From assembly GCF_000175215.2 (NCBI RefSeq), contig NC_014819.1:1-64000 (forward strand): DNA of 64,000 bases. The letters are read 5' to 3'. Below are positions 36,342 to 46,100 of this stretch, piece after piece. Position 1 is the first letter of the stretch, and each line of letters opens with the position of its first letter. The notes under the pieces are model-generated. The model was given only the letters and a program-made list of their open reading frames with translations. It had not been told where the DNA came from and did no database searches. Origin of the DNA: Asticcacaulis excentricus CB 48. GTDB taxonomy: Bacteria > Pseudomonadota > Alphaproteobacteria > Caulobacterales > Caulobacteraceae. A program made the position numbers and the translations under genes.

Positions 36342-38540
36342 TCAAGGTACCAACGTTTCGGTTTTAGTCAGCTGTCCCGCGCCGTTGTACGTCATCCGCT
36401 TGGCAGAGGTCCATGTAAAGTCCGACCCATCGACATTGTTTCCGTTCCCGAATTCCGTGCGTATTTCCTCGTTGTTCAGGTTATAAAAGTGCCTTGTTAT
36501 CTGCCGTTTCAAACACCCATCACCATTCACATGACAGGCCCCATCTGGGTCGGGTCCGATTTCAAAAACAATACGGCGCCTTTGATCGTATGTTGTGTAA
36601 GCGGTATCATCAACATCAGTACGAGGCCCGTCAATCGAGGTAACATTTCCCATTTGGTCGTAACCAAAGCTTTTAGTTGTTACCAACGATCCATCACCAG
36701 ATTTAACCGTTTCGGAGGTAACGTATAGGTTGTCGTTATTATAGGAGTACTCTTTTATTTGCTCGCGCGGGCCGCCGATGCAACTTGAAATATTATCTGG
36801 CGCAGATTCTAAACACGAAGACTCTCTTTTCAATTTATAAATAGGACCACTATTGGCGACGACATTGCCTGCAGAGTCCTTAAAATTTACAAACATTGGT
36901 TCGAAGTAGTATCTAATTTGAGATACAGGTACGTTATTTAAATCATACCGCGTCGCAGATTTTAGCCCGCCGTGATCTTCGTAATATTCTAAGTATATAT
37001 AACTTCCGTTAGGATCTCTGATGGATTGCGGCTTATTGCATGTGACTCTGTTTGTGCAGTTAGAGATGTAGGTGTGCTCCTCTATCAGAGGCGGCAATCC
37101 GTGGCTAGGTTTCGACATATTTAGGAACCTAGTCATATTCCCTCTCATATCGTATGCAACTCTAAAAATATCCCCTTCTTTGTTCTTAAAATCCTTTTGC
37201 ACAGATTTGAAAATATACTGATCATATTCATAGCTCGTGCTAAATCCATCGGCGTAATCTATTTTTGATATATTCTTTGCCCACGTACTTCCAGATATGT
37301 GATAAATAGTTTGATTGTTGAGTGCATCTTGAATTATAGCCGTATCTGGCGGAGCTTGCAAGTTAGACTGATTTGAGTTGAAAAATGTGTATCTCAACTC
37401 TTTTCCGGATGCATCAATCTGTCTCGTTAACTGTAAGTAATTATCAGACAGTCTATTTCCGATAAATTCTTTGTAATAATTAATTATACTGACGGTACCA
37501 TTGCCATCCAAAATCCTGTTAATGATTGCCGGGTGTCCAAAATTGTATGAGTCATACTCATATCTTTCAATTTGACCTATCCCGTCGCTGACGCCATACA
37601 GAGATGCTACATTTGTGCCGTAATCAAATGTGACGTTCAAGAAGTCATAAAAAATTGATCGATACGCACTGCTGCCTGGATCGCAAAGATCGATCGCCTG
37701 TACAGGACCTTCTTGTCCCACGGCACAGACATTATTCGTTGTGAATGTTCGAATTTCATTCACGTAGTTAAGTATATCATTTGTTCTATAAAAACGCACT
37801 ACATGACCATAATTATTAGAAACCTGCATCAACCTATATTCGTCGTTCATGTAATCATATTTAAAGTATACTTTTTCACCGGTTGGAAATTCCCACGACG
37901 ACGCTTTAAAGCACCAACTTACTTCACCCGCAGGGCAGGTACTAGAGTCCCTTGCGGTGAAGAATGTAATCCTGCTCCCGTCCGGGCCAGTCGCAACCAG
38001 AGTATGAAATTTGTATTCATAGCCCATTCCAGGAGTGTATGTACCTTGACCTGTCGTCCGCAACGTCCACCCCCCACCGGGTTCAGTCATCGTATAATCG
38101 TTAGAACCGATTAGACTACAAGAATACACTCCAGCTGTTGGGCAGTCTAGTTCATGAGCCTGACCCATGATATTTAAAGCAGCTTTCAGCCTACCAATGG
38201 TATATGTTATATCAAAAGAATTCGAAAACCTGCTACCAAAAACTGTATACTGCAAATTTTTACTGCTGTAAGTTCTTCTTATGCTTAACATCTGCGGGAA
38301 CTCGCCGCCCCCCGCGTATCCATCCAATCGGCTAAATGTGAATGCTCCAGTAGTCAAATCTGCACCCAGATCACTGGAACTTTTCGGCGCACTCATATTG
38401 GTAGTAGGATCGCTGATATTCGATATTTGTGGTTGGGTTTGAGCAAAGACATTTGACACTAAAATAAATGTCAGAATCAGAGGCGCCGTAAAAATTGCCA
38501 CTTTACTTACGCTTTGCGTATTGTATACGAAGTTGCTCAT
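36342..38540 (-). CDS. RHS N-terminal half (RHS4-N)
   Basis: ATG at 38540 gives about 732 residues: a signal peptide ending VFAQ, then SSDLGADLTTGAFTFSRLDG, the counterpart of the N-terminal motif in the other RHS proteins, and then YD-type repeats. It stops at TGA 36342-36344 after TKTETLVP, just where RHS1-3 continue through. The second gene begins 18 bp later with a new signal peptide. The protein lacks any RHS core or toxin tip. It probably assembles with RHS4-C outside the cytoplasm. It is AT-rich in places. Confidence 0.75.
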   Translation of the reverse strand: MSNFVYNTQSVSKVAIFTAPLILTFILVSNVFAQTQPQISNISDPTTNMSAPKSSSDLGADLTTGAFTFSRLDGYAGGGEFPQMLSIRRTYSSKNLQYTVFGSRFSNSFDITYTIGRLKAALNIMGQAHELDCPTAGVYSCSLIGSNDYTMTEPGGGWTLRTTGQGTYTPGMGYEYKFHTLVATGPDGSRITFFTARDSSTCPAGEVSWCFKASSWEFPTGEKVYFKYDYMNDEYRLMQVSNNYGHVVRFYRTNDILNYVNEIRTFTTNNVCAVGQEGPVQAIDLCDPGSSAYRSIFYDFLNVTFDYGTNVASLYGVSDGIGQIERYEYDSYNFGHPAIINRILDGNGTVSIINYYKEFIGNRLSDNYLQLTRQIDASGKELRYTFFNSNQSNLQAPPDTAIIQDALNNQTIYHISGSTWAKNISKIDYADGFSTSYEYDQYIFKSVQKDFKNKEGDIFRVAYDMRGNMTRFLNMSKPSHGLPPLIEEHTYISNCTNRVTCNKPQSIRDPNGSYIYLEYYEDHGGLKSATRYDLNNVPVSQIRYYFEPMFVNFKDSAGNVVANSGPIYKLKRESSCLESAPDNISSCIGGPREQIKEYSYNNDNLYVTSETVKSGDGSLVTTKSFGYDQMGNVTSIDGPRTDVDDTAYTTYDQRRRIVFEIGPDPDGACHVNGDGCLKRQITRHFYNLNNEEIRTEFGNGNNVDGSDFTWTSAKRMTYNGAGQLTKTETLVP

Positions 38541-38601
38541 GTTTGACCGCTTATTATGATTTTCAAATATTATATGATTCTGCTTTTGGGAATTTGTGTA
38601 T

Positions 38602-39075
38602 TCAAGCACTATCGGAATATACTTCAAAATACCCCGAACACGTACCACCGCGCCCATCTGTTGCGGTATAGTCAACGCGGTAGTAAAAGTCAGTGGGCAT
38701 ACCTTCAAAAACTATGTTTCCCGCCGCCGTCATTACGCCCATCGAAGAGGATGAAAACCGCACCTGATCACCATCCGGATCTGACAGTCCTAGATAGTAG
38801 GGATAAATCGTCGTAGAATATTCATGGCGATATAGAGCTATCTCGCTTCCCGACGTGCATATCGGATTGGAGTTAGGGGTTCCAGCAGCCGAGACACCAA
38901 GGATCTGCGTGCGATTACCGGCTTTGTCATATTGGAATGTTGTAGAGCTTCCATCGGGATAGGTTACGCCAGTTACCCGTCCCAGCGTGTTGTAGGTATA
39001 CTGCGTGTTGCCGGCATTTGCGGGCGGGACGATAAATGTGCCGATCGCAAGCGCGCATAGATAGTAATTTCGCAT
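38602..39075 (-). CDS. Small secreted single-YD-repeat companion with Ig-like tail
   Basis: The 157-residue product begins after a run of eight G. The signal peptide ends PPANA. One YD unit (YTYNTLGRV and FQYDKAGNRT) is followed by a divergent Ig-like domain with LSDPDGDQVRF and TDGRGGTCSG. It precedes the split RHS pair on the same strand, in contrast to the divergent arrangement of loci 1 and 3. Confidence 0.75.
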   Translation of the reverse strand: MRNYYLCALAIGTFIVPPANAGNTQYTYNTLGRVTGVTYPDGSSTTFQYDKAGNRTQILGVSAAGTPNSNPICTSGSEIALYRHEYSTTIYPYYLGLSDPDGDQVRFSSSSMGVMTAAGNIVFEGMPTDFYYRVDYTATDGRGGTCSGYFEVYSDSA

Positions 39076-39087
39076 GCCCCCCCCTAA

Positions 39088-39408
39088 TTACTTTGCATCG
39101 TTACGATTTACGATTACCGATGATTGCACCTCACGCCCATCAGAGTCTCTAATCACAAAATGATATGTGTTTGGAACGGACTGTGCCCCCAAGTCGATTG
39201 TCAAACCTTCGGAAGGGCTTACGAGCTTAAGCGTCTTTCCAGTATATGAATGGCACCTAGATACCAATAGTTCGGGTGGGTAGTGCAATCTAACTTTTGG
39301 TCGATCGTTCTCTGTTGGCAATTTTATGTTAAGAGGTTCACAAACAATGGTATTTTCAACTGATGGAAACACTGTCGCTGCAGCGGCGTAGAGCATTGCA
39401 ATAAACAT
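39088..39408 (-). CDS. Small secreted Ig-like protein
   Basis: The 106-residue product has a short hydrophobic N-terminus (MFIAMLYAAAATVFPSVE) and a beta-type domain ending YHFVIRDSDGREVQSSVIVN. The ending parallels VSYVVSDGKGGQSSSTITL of the protein at 30962-31333. It is the first gene of locus 4. Function unknown. Confidence 0.65.
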   Translation of the reverse strand: MFIAMLYAAAATVFPSVENTIVCEPLNIKLPTENDRPKVRLHYPPELLVSRCHSYTGKTLKLVSPSEGLTIDLGAQSVPNTYHFVIRDSDGREVQSSVIVNRNDAK

Positions 39409-39759
39409 CGGTGAACCTTATAATTTAAGACAAAGAAATAAGTGCTCAGTCGCTGCGCGCATTAGCCGGACATGGAACGAACTATAGCAAACATAGGTGC
39501 TGGACCTACGCACCCTCCTCCGAGCAACATCAAAAGGGCTATCATTTCAATATTTCAATTTTAAGACGAATATATTCCTTTTTTTTGCGCGCGCCGACAT
39601 GCGATAGGAAATTGGTCCAGCCAAAGCGCCTGATTGGCCTTCCAGCGAATATGTGGATTTCTGGCAAGATACGCGGCTCGATCCTCTGACGATAGCTTCG
39701 CCAGATGACCCAATGACAACGTCGGTGTGATTTTGGCCAACTCAGAGAACGTTTAGCTT
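39409..39759. other. Gap with a degraded coding relic
   Basis: On the minus strand a frame with no start reads LAKITPTLSLGHLAKLSSED and ends RRAQKKGIYSS. Part of it matches 8408-8460. I cannot name it; no intact gene is present. Confidence 0.4.
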
Positions 39760-40008
39760 TCAACCGGCGCGGAAAAGGGACCCACCTTTTTGGTTTGAGA
39801 GCGGCGTAGCACGTAGCTGATAAGCGGAGCGAAGCGCGCAGCCGCCTTTATCAACGGACCGTTGATCTGCGCCCGGAGGGGGGTGTGGGGGGGAGGTTGA
39901 ACAGATTGTGGATGGTTTTAGGTGCGGTGTAGTAAGCGCTAGCTTTCGTTGCCGGTCTCGATGATGTCGCAGTGGTGGGTCAACCGGTCGAACAGCGCCG
40001 TGGTCATC
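39760..40008 (-). mobile_element. IS21-family relic with istB 3' end
   Basis: The minus strand encodes MTTALFDRLTHHCDIIETGN, the signature C-terminus of the IstB ATPase, then a stop. The IS3 element inserted at 40009 removed the rest of istB. The downstream part is probably the IS21 right end. Confidence 0.6.
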
Positions 40009-40776
40009 TGAGGTGGTCCCGGTTTCACGGACAGGAATGCGGCTTAGCTAAGCTTGTGTCTGTGGTGTGATTATGCCGCTTGCCTCGTTATTCCCGATCC
40101 CAGGTAGGCCTCGTCTGGTGTCTGTCCGCCGAGGGTCGAGTGGGGTCGGTGTCGATTGTAGTATTCGATCCATCTGCCGATGCCAAGCCGGGCCTCCGAT
40201 CCGGCCTCGAAGGCATGGAGATAGACGCACTCATACTTCAACGAGCGCCAAAGCCGCTCGATAAAAACATTGTCGAGCCAGCGTCCGCGTCCGTCCATGG
40301 ACAGGCGGACGCTGGCGTCACGCAAGAGCTCTGTGAACCTCGGACTGGTGAACTGGCTGCCCTGATCGGTATTGAAGATGTCCGGCCAGCCGTGTTTCGC
40401 CATCGCCTCTTCCAGTGCCTCGATACAGAATTCGACATCCATTGTATTGCTGAGCCGCCAGGCCAGGACCTTGCGGCTGAACCAGTCCATGATGGCGACG
40501 AGGTACAGGAAGCCGCGGCGCATGGGGACGTACGTAATGTCAGCGCACCAGACCTGATTGGGCCGGTCTATGACCAAGCCGCGCAGCAGATAAGGATAGG
40601 TACGATGCTCTGGATGTCGCACCGTCGTCTTGGGCTTCTGGTATATCGCCTGCAAACCCATCCTGGCCATCAGGCGCCGGATACGTTTGCGCCCGACTTC
40701 ATAGCCTTGGCGCTTGAGGTGACGCGCCATCTGGCGACTGCCGTAGAACGGGGTCTCCATGAACTGCTCGTCAATG

Positions 40777-42104
40777 GGGACTGTCAGGAATTTCGTGTGT
40801 GGGCGTGCATAATGGGAGCAAAGGAGATCGATTCCCATGGCACGCAGGAAAGAGCCAGTAATCCCTGATAGTATCCTCGATCAGCTTTTGAACGGGGCAG
40901 ACGCGAAGACGGCGTTCGAAACTAATGGTCTTTTCGATCAATTGAAGAAGGCGTTGGCGGATCGGATTTTGAACGCAGAGATGGACCACCATCTTTCTGG
41001 TGAAGACCAGGTGGGCAACATTCGCAATGGCTATGGCAAGAAGACAGTTTTGACGAACGATGGCCCTCTTGAGCTGAGCATTCCTCGGGATCGGCAAGGC
41101 AGTTTCGATCCGCAATTGCTGGGTAAGTATCAGCGGCGTTTCCCCGGTTTCGACGAGAAGATCATATCGATGTACGCCCGCGGCATGAGTGCCCGCGAGA
41201 TTGTCGGGCACTTGCGGGAACTCTACGGCATCGACGTTTCGCCTGATATGATCAGCGCAGTGACGGATGCGGTACTGGATGAGGTAGCAACGTGGCAGGG
41301 CCGGCCTTTAGATCCAGTCTATGCGCTCGTTTTCTTTGACGCTTTGCGAGTGAAAATTCGTGATGAAGGCTTGGTTCGAAACAAGGCCGTACATGTTGCT
41401 CTGGGCGTGCGCTCTGATGGCGCGAAGGAGATCCTGGGGCTATGGATTGAGACCAATGAGGGCGCTAAGTTTTGGCTGAAGGTCATGAACGAGCTCAGGA
41501 ATCGCGGTGTCGAAGATATCCTGATCGCGGTTGTTGACGGTTTGAAGGGCTTTCTGGATGCCATCAACGCCGTTTTTCCCGAGACGACCGTTCAAACTTG
41601 CATCGTCCATCTGCTGCGAAACTCGCTGGACTTCGTTTCCTACAAGGATCGGCGGGAGTTGGCGGCGAATTTAAAGACGATCTATTCCGCCCTGGATGAT
41701 AAGGCGGCTGAGGCGGCTCTAGGCGAGTTTGAAGCTTCCGAATGGGGGCGAAAATATCCGGCCATAGGACAAATCTGGCGTCGGGCCTGGCAAGAAGTCA
41801 TTCCGTTTTTTGCCTTCCCGAAAGATGTCCGCCGGATCATCTACACCACGAATGCCATCGAGGCCTTGAACTCAAAGCTCCGGCGGGCGGTACGCGCCAG
41901 GGGCCATTTCCCTACCGACGAAGCGGCCATGAAACTGCTATTTTTGGTCTTGAACCGATCCGAAAAGGAATGGAAAATGCCACCTCGTGAATGGTCCATG
42001 GCCAAGTCACAATTTGCCGTCATGTTTGGCGATCGTTTCAAAGCGGCAATGGTGTAAGCGTTGAGTTTAACCGCACGCCCACACACGAAATTCCTGACAG
42101 TCCC
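40777..42104 (+). mobile_element. Intact IS256-family element
   Basis: The 1,328-bp element has terminal repeats of about 34 bp that begin GGGACTGTCAGGAATTTCG on each side. An 8-bp target duplication CGTCAATG lies at 40769-40776 and 42105-42112. The clean duplication and perfect repeats suggest a recent insertion. Confidence 0.92.
40837..42057 (+). CDS. IS256-family transposase
   Basis: The 406-residue protein has the IS256/MULE pattern: HLSGEDQVGNIRNGYGKK, SIPRDRQGSFDPQLLGKYQR, FFDALRVKIRDEG, AVVDGLKGFLDAI and YTTNAIEALNSKLRRA, with DDE residues in order. Length is normal and uninterrupted, so it is likely functional. Confidence 0.95.
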   Translation: MARRKEPVIPDSILDQLLNGADAKTAFETNGLFDQLKKALADRILNAEMDHHLSGEDQVGNIRNGYGKKTVLTNDGPLELSIPRDRQGSFDPQLLGKYQRRFPGFDEKIISMYARGMSAREIVGHLRELYGIDVSPDMISAVTDAVLDEVATWQGRPLDPVYALVFFDALRVKIRDEGLVRNKAVHVALGVRSDGAKEILGLWIETNEGAKFWLKVMNELRNRGVEDILIAVVDGLKGFLDAINAVFPETTVQTCIVHLLRNSLDFVSYKDRRELAANLKTIYSALDDKAAEAALGEFEASEWGRKYPAIGQIWRRAWQEVIPFFAFPKDVRRIIYTTNAIEALNSKLRRAVRARGHFPTDEAAMKLLFLVLNRSEKEWKMPPREWSMAKSQFAVMFGDRFKAAMV

Positions 42105-42257
42105 CGTCAATGAGCCGCATCAATGTGAGGTTCAAAACGCTCTCGCCCTGCCGGCCGCCGTAGAAACACGACCGGCTGATCGAGACCAACTGGCATTGGC
42201 GTTTCACTAACAGGGTCGGATGTTTCGGATCGATCATCTCTCGCCTCCGCCCGGCAC

Positions 42258-42542
42258 TTAGCGACCGGAGGCTTTGCGCAAAAAATCTCGCTCCACCAAT
42301 AACTGGCCGATCTTCGCGTGAAGCTTTTCGACCTCGGATTCCCGATCTGCCTGAGCCTGCTCGGCCTTGCTAGAAAACGCCGACGCCATGTTCTCTATCG
42401 CCTGCCGTTTCCAGCTATTGATCAGCGTCTGGTGAACGCCGTGTTTGGCTGCCAGTTGCGCCAAGGTCATCTCGCCCTTGATCGCTTCCAGCGCCACCTT
42501 CGCTTTAAAATCACCCGAATACTTCGTGCGTTTGCCTGTCAT
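42258..42542 (-). CDS. IS3-family OrfA
   Basis: ATG at 42542 gives about 94 residues: YSGDFKAKVALEAIKGEMTL is the helix-turn-helix of OrfA, followed by a coiled coil (VEKLHAKIGQLLVERDFL). It is intact, but its partner OrfB is disrupted, so the element cannot move by itself. Confidence 0.85.
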   Translation of the reverse strand: MTGKRTKYSGDFKAKVALEAIKGEMTLAQLAAKHGVHQTLINSWKRQAIENMASAFSSKAEQAQADRESEVEKLHAKIGQLLVERDFLRKASGR

Positions 42543-42625
42543 TTGTCTCGTCCTTCTCAGAGAACGACACAAGCTTAGCACCTTGTCCGATTTTCGGGGA
42601 CCACCTCAATCTTCGGATCGCCGAA

Positions 42626-42887
42626 GCTGGACTAACGCCCGCTATCGCCTCCGCTGAAGCACAAAACACGGCACCCATATGCCAGCCTAAAACCGTCACC
42701 ATAAACGCTGCGGAGACGAACTCTGTCATGAGCATTTCGGTCTCGCCGACCGAGTTGCAAGCCTGCGCAGACAGCGAAGGCGACTCCGTCACCGTGATTA
42801 CGGTAAAGAGCCCCGGCGCTCTTGCACCGGATGGACGCATAACGATTCCTTACCCCGGACAGGACGGTCAGGCCGTTACGGTTTCTC
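42626..42887 (+). pseudogene. Truncated second copy of the Ig-like RHS-locus gene
   Basis: The 262 bp match 31011-31272 at about 93 percent by eye. The frame still reads LTPAIASAEAQNTAPICQPK through YPGQDGQAVTVS, but the start is cut by the IS3 element and the end by another IS3 fragment. It marks a lost fifth RHS locus or a duplicated piece of locus 3. Confidence 0.8.
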
Positions 42888-43040
42888 GCGCTATGTCGTT
42901 GCCTGGAAGCTTTGCACCAATATGAAGTACCAGGACGTCACCGCCACGGTCGAGATGGCGCTTGAAGCCACCGGCCTCGGCAAGGCCAAGCGAATCGCCT
43001 GCGACGTTGCCGCTTGATGTTATCCAATCTTGAGTTCGCC
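42886..43040 (+). mobile_element. IS3-family relics (transposase piece and solo end, copy D)
   Basis: The plus strand encodes FSRYVVAWKLCTNMKYQDVT, part of an IS3 integrase core, and continues to KRIACDVAA. At about 43003 it meets an oppositely oriented element end, CGACGTTGCCGCTTGATG, that resembles copy A. Both are fragments. Confidence 0.65.
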
Positions 43041-43116
43041 AGGGCGTTTGATCGACTCCATCACTTCTCAGCGGAAATCAACAGATTGAGATGTAATTGG
43101 CCTTTACACGCTTCAC

Positions 43117-46100
43117 TCAAATCCTAAATAGAATGTCGTTCTGGGCGATGTGCTTTTCTCCAATGTCTTTCTCCTTGCTCGATGATTTCTGATCTTCGGT
43201 AATGTGGTGCCCTCCCGGGTTTGCGACCTCGGACTTTTCTTTTTCGGTCTCCTTTGCCTTTGCAGTCACCGGCTCCGGTTTCGGGATTTCAGGGGCCTTG
43301 TCCGGCTGAGGTGCGGGTTTGACGCGATCCGCTTTGTCAGCGAGGTCCATGGCTCGGTCGATGTGGTTGAGCGCGCTAGGATTGATGCCGTCATTCTCCG
43401 CCAGCCGACGAAACAGGCTCTTCAGGTCGTCCGTCACCCACTGAAATTCCTGCCTAGGTCGCGACGCCATGACGTAGCCGCGGGCCTGGTTGGCGAACTC
43501 ACCCATGTAAGAGCCAAGCACCGCGACGACCTTGCCGAACGACGCGCCTTGCGCCCGGTTGGCCGTCAGGCTGTAACCATGAGACATGAACCGCGCGACC
43601 GGGTCGTTTTCCAGATCGAAGACCTGGGTTTTAAGCGTCCTGACGCCATCGATCTCGACCTCTCTCTGTGTGGCGAGTTTGCTGCCCTTAATCGCGGCGA
43701 CGGTGAAGGCATCATTGTTGGTGACCCCTGCTTTCTTGTCGGTGATATTCCATGCGAGCTGGTCACCTACGGACAGCTTGATGGTCTGCTCGCGATAGAC
43801 TCCGAACGTCGGCTCATCGCGGCCGGAGGTCAGCCCCGCCAGGTTATAGGATCGCTTGCCGTATTCGGTGCTTTGCAGCGTGAGCCGGTTGGTCCGCATA
43901 TCGATGCCGACGACACTATGCACAGTATGTCGCCCGATGCGGTTGGCCTCGTCGGCCTTATGGAAGATGATGCGCTGCCCGAGCGCGTACGCCGTGATCA
44001 TACCGAGCTGTTCAGGGCTACGGTTTTCCGAAACGTAGGTCTTATGCGCCACATCCTCCCGACCAACGAGGCCCATACCCTGCAGCTCGGTGCGGATCAT
44101 GGCATTGGCGAGCCCCCGCATCTTGTTGGTGCCCACTACGACCTTGGTGTCCGGACCCATTTCGCGCCATTTGGCCACAGCTGCGCGCGCGAGGATCTGA
44201 TCGTCGTTCGACCGCGTCTCCGTCACATAAGGCCGGATCGACGGCAGGGCTTCCCAAGGTTTGCCGTCGGCCATTTTCATAATGCCGGCGCGCAGAACGG
44301 GCATTTGAGCCTGGCGAACATTGTCCTTCAGATAGACGGTCGAGGCCCCGGCGTGCATGGCCAGCCGAGTTGGCGCTCCGGCCTCCATGGCGGCTAGCTG
44401 GCGTTCATCGAAGGAGAATATGACCTTATCCACGCCTGAGCGTTCGGCCACATCGATGATCCTGTCCATCTGAACGTTGGACAGCATGGAGCCTTCATCG
44501 ACCAGAAGCCACTTGCCCTTGAGGTTGGCCATCTGACTGGACGGCGCTGTCTGAGTAGAGCCTTTCTGCTGCTGCAGCAGGAACATCTGGACAGTCTCGG
44601 TCGCGATGCCCGCCCGGTCTGCAAGCTCGCCTTTAGCCTTGTGGGTGGGGGCCAAGGCGACAATCTCGATCTGACCTGCGGACAATCTGTCGAGCGTTTG
44701 GCGCACCAGATCGAAGGTGGTGGTCTTGCCCGTGCCGGCGGACCCGTGAATGACTGAGTAGCGCGCGCCATCTGTCAGGACGTGCTGGACAACGGCGGCT
44801 TGCTGCGTGTTGGGCGCAAGCGCCTTGCCGTCGGCGACGATGCCGTACATGGCTCGATCGCTCACATCTGGGGTGAAGGCTTTGGAACGCGCCTGCGAAC
44901 GGATCACCCGCTCGACGATGGCGTCCTCCATAGTGATAGCGCGCTGGGTCGTGATGTGCGCGAGCTTCTCCCTATCGGCCTTAACGATTTCCGGACGCTG
45001 CAGAAAGCCGGTGGCCTGATAATCCTGAATCCGGTGCCGGTTGCCGTTGGCGAGCATGGCATCGAAGATAACGGCGTAGGGGGTGAAGATCGTGGATTGA
45101 CGTTCTTGACTGCGCAGACCGAGCGCCAATGAGGCCTCAGCGGATAGATCTCGGGTACGTCCTAAAACCTTCTCGTCGATATAAGCCATGACCTTACCAG
45201 CCAGACCGATATCGCCCTTGCGCTGAGGTGTCAGGTCTTGCCCGACCTCCCTGGTTTTGGCAGCACTGACGATCTGGTCGAGATCGACGCCAGCGTCCCT
45301 GGCAACCTCTTTCCATAAAGCTTGCTGCACGTCTCTGTCAGTCAGCAGCTTCTGCGGCCGGTCTTTCAGGATCAGTGTCTGGCGCTCGCCCTTGCTCAGT
45401 TCGCGGCCCTTGTCGGCCTCGGCTGCCGCTATCTTCCCCATTATCTCAACATGGCGCTTCGAGAAGGTATCGATCAGGAGGTCGGCCGGGCCGATCCCGG
45501 CCTTGTCGTTTTCACCGCGATAAGCCGCGGAGAACTCCGCGATCTCCCAGGTCCCCTGTGTTTTTCCCTGAACGAGATTATAGCCGAGCTTCTTAAGCTC
45601 GTGGGCGAACTCGGCTTTCTGGACATTTCCCAGGAACTGTTGGTGCTTATAGAGGGGGGCAGTTTCCAGCGCCCGCCACGTCCCGTCCTCCATCCGGGTC
45701 GCATTGGCAAGGACGACGTGATTGTGCATCTCCGGATCGCCCGCGCGCGACATCGAATGGCTCGTCGTGGCATAGGTTAAGTTCCCCGTGAGGATTTGCT
45801 TCGGTGCGCCTCCGTCGGTCCGCTGGCGGGTGATGGCGAAGTGCTTTTCGGCGTAGTCCATGGTGCTCTGAACCGACCGATTGAACGCCGCCTGTATGCG
45901 GTCGTCGCCGGCGACCAGGGCCATGATCGAGGCTGACTTGGTGGCAGAAAAGGTCATGTCCCAACCGGGAGCGTGTTTCGGTATTGTCCTTTCCGGGTCC
46001 GTCTCGCCAGACGCCCCCGCCTGTTCACGCAAGGCTTCATCCGCCTTCGACAGGGCCGAACCGTCAGGGTCGGGGTTGATGCCCTTCAGTAGCTTTTTGA

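Larger units (their letters stand above)
40071..42237 (-). pseudogene. IS3-family transposase OrfB split by an insertion
   Basis: The start (MIDPKHPTLLVKRQCQLVSI) lies at 42237. The frame runs to LMRLIDEQ and is broken by the IS256-type element. It resumes as EQFMETPFYGSRQMARHLKR from 40776 and has the full integrase core: WCADITYVPM, DQGSQFTS and RLWRSLKYE. Removing the insertion restores an intact gene. Confidence 0.85.
40009..42608 (-). mobile_element. IS3-family element interrupted by an IS256-type element
   Basis: Matching ends start TGAGGTGGTCCC at 40009 and, in reverse complement, at 42608. A 3-bp target duplication ATC lies at 40006-40008 and 42609-42611. Without the inserted 1,328-bp element and its 8-bp duplication it is 1,264 bp, a normal IS3 size. 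Confidence 0.85.

Noticed and set aside
36320..36360. The split RHS4 as a simple frameshift or sequencing error
   Set aside because: The downstream gene opens with its own ribosome site and a full signal peptide that has no counterpart in the unbroken RHS proteins.
43204..44397. 397-codon plus-strand frame opposite the relaxase
   Set aside because: It is antisense to the conserved helicase domain, and its length is explained by high GC.
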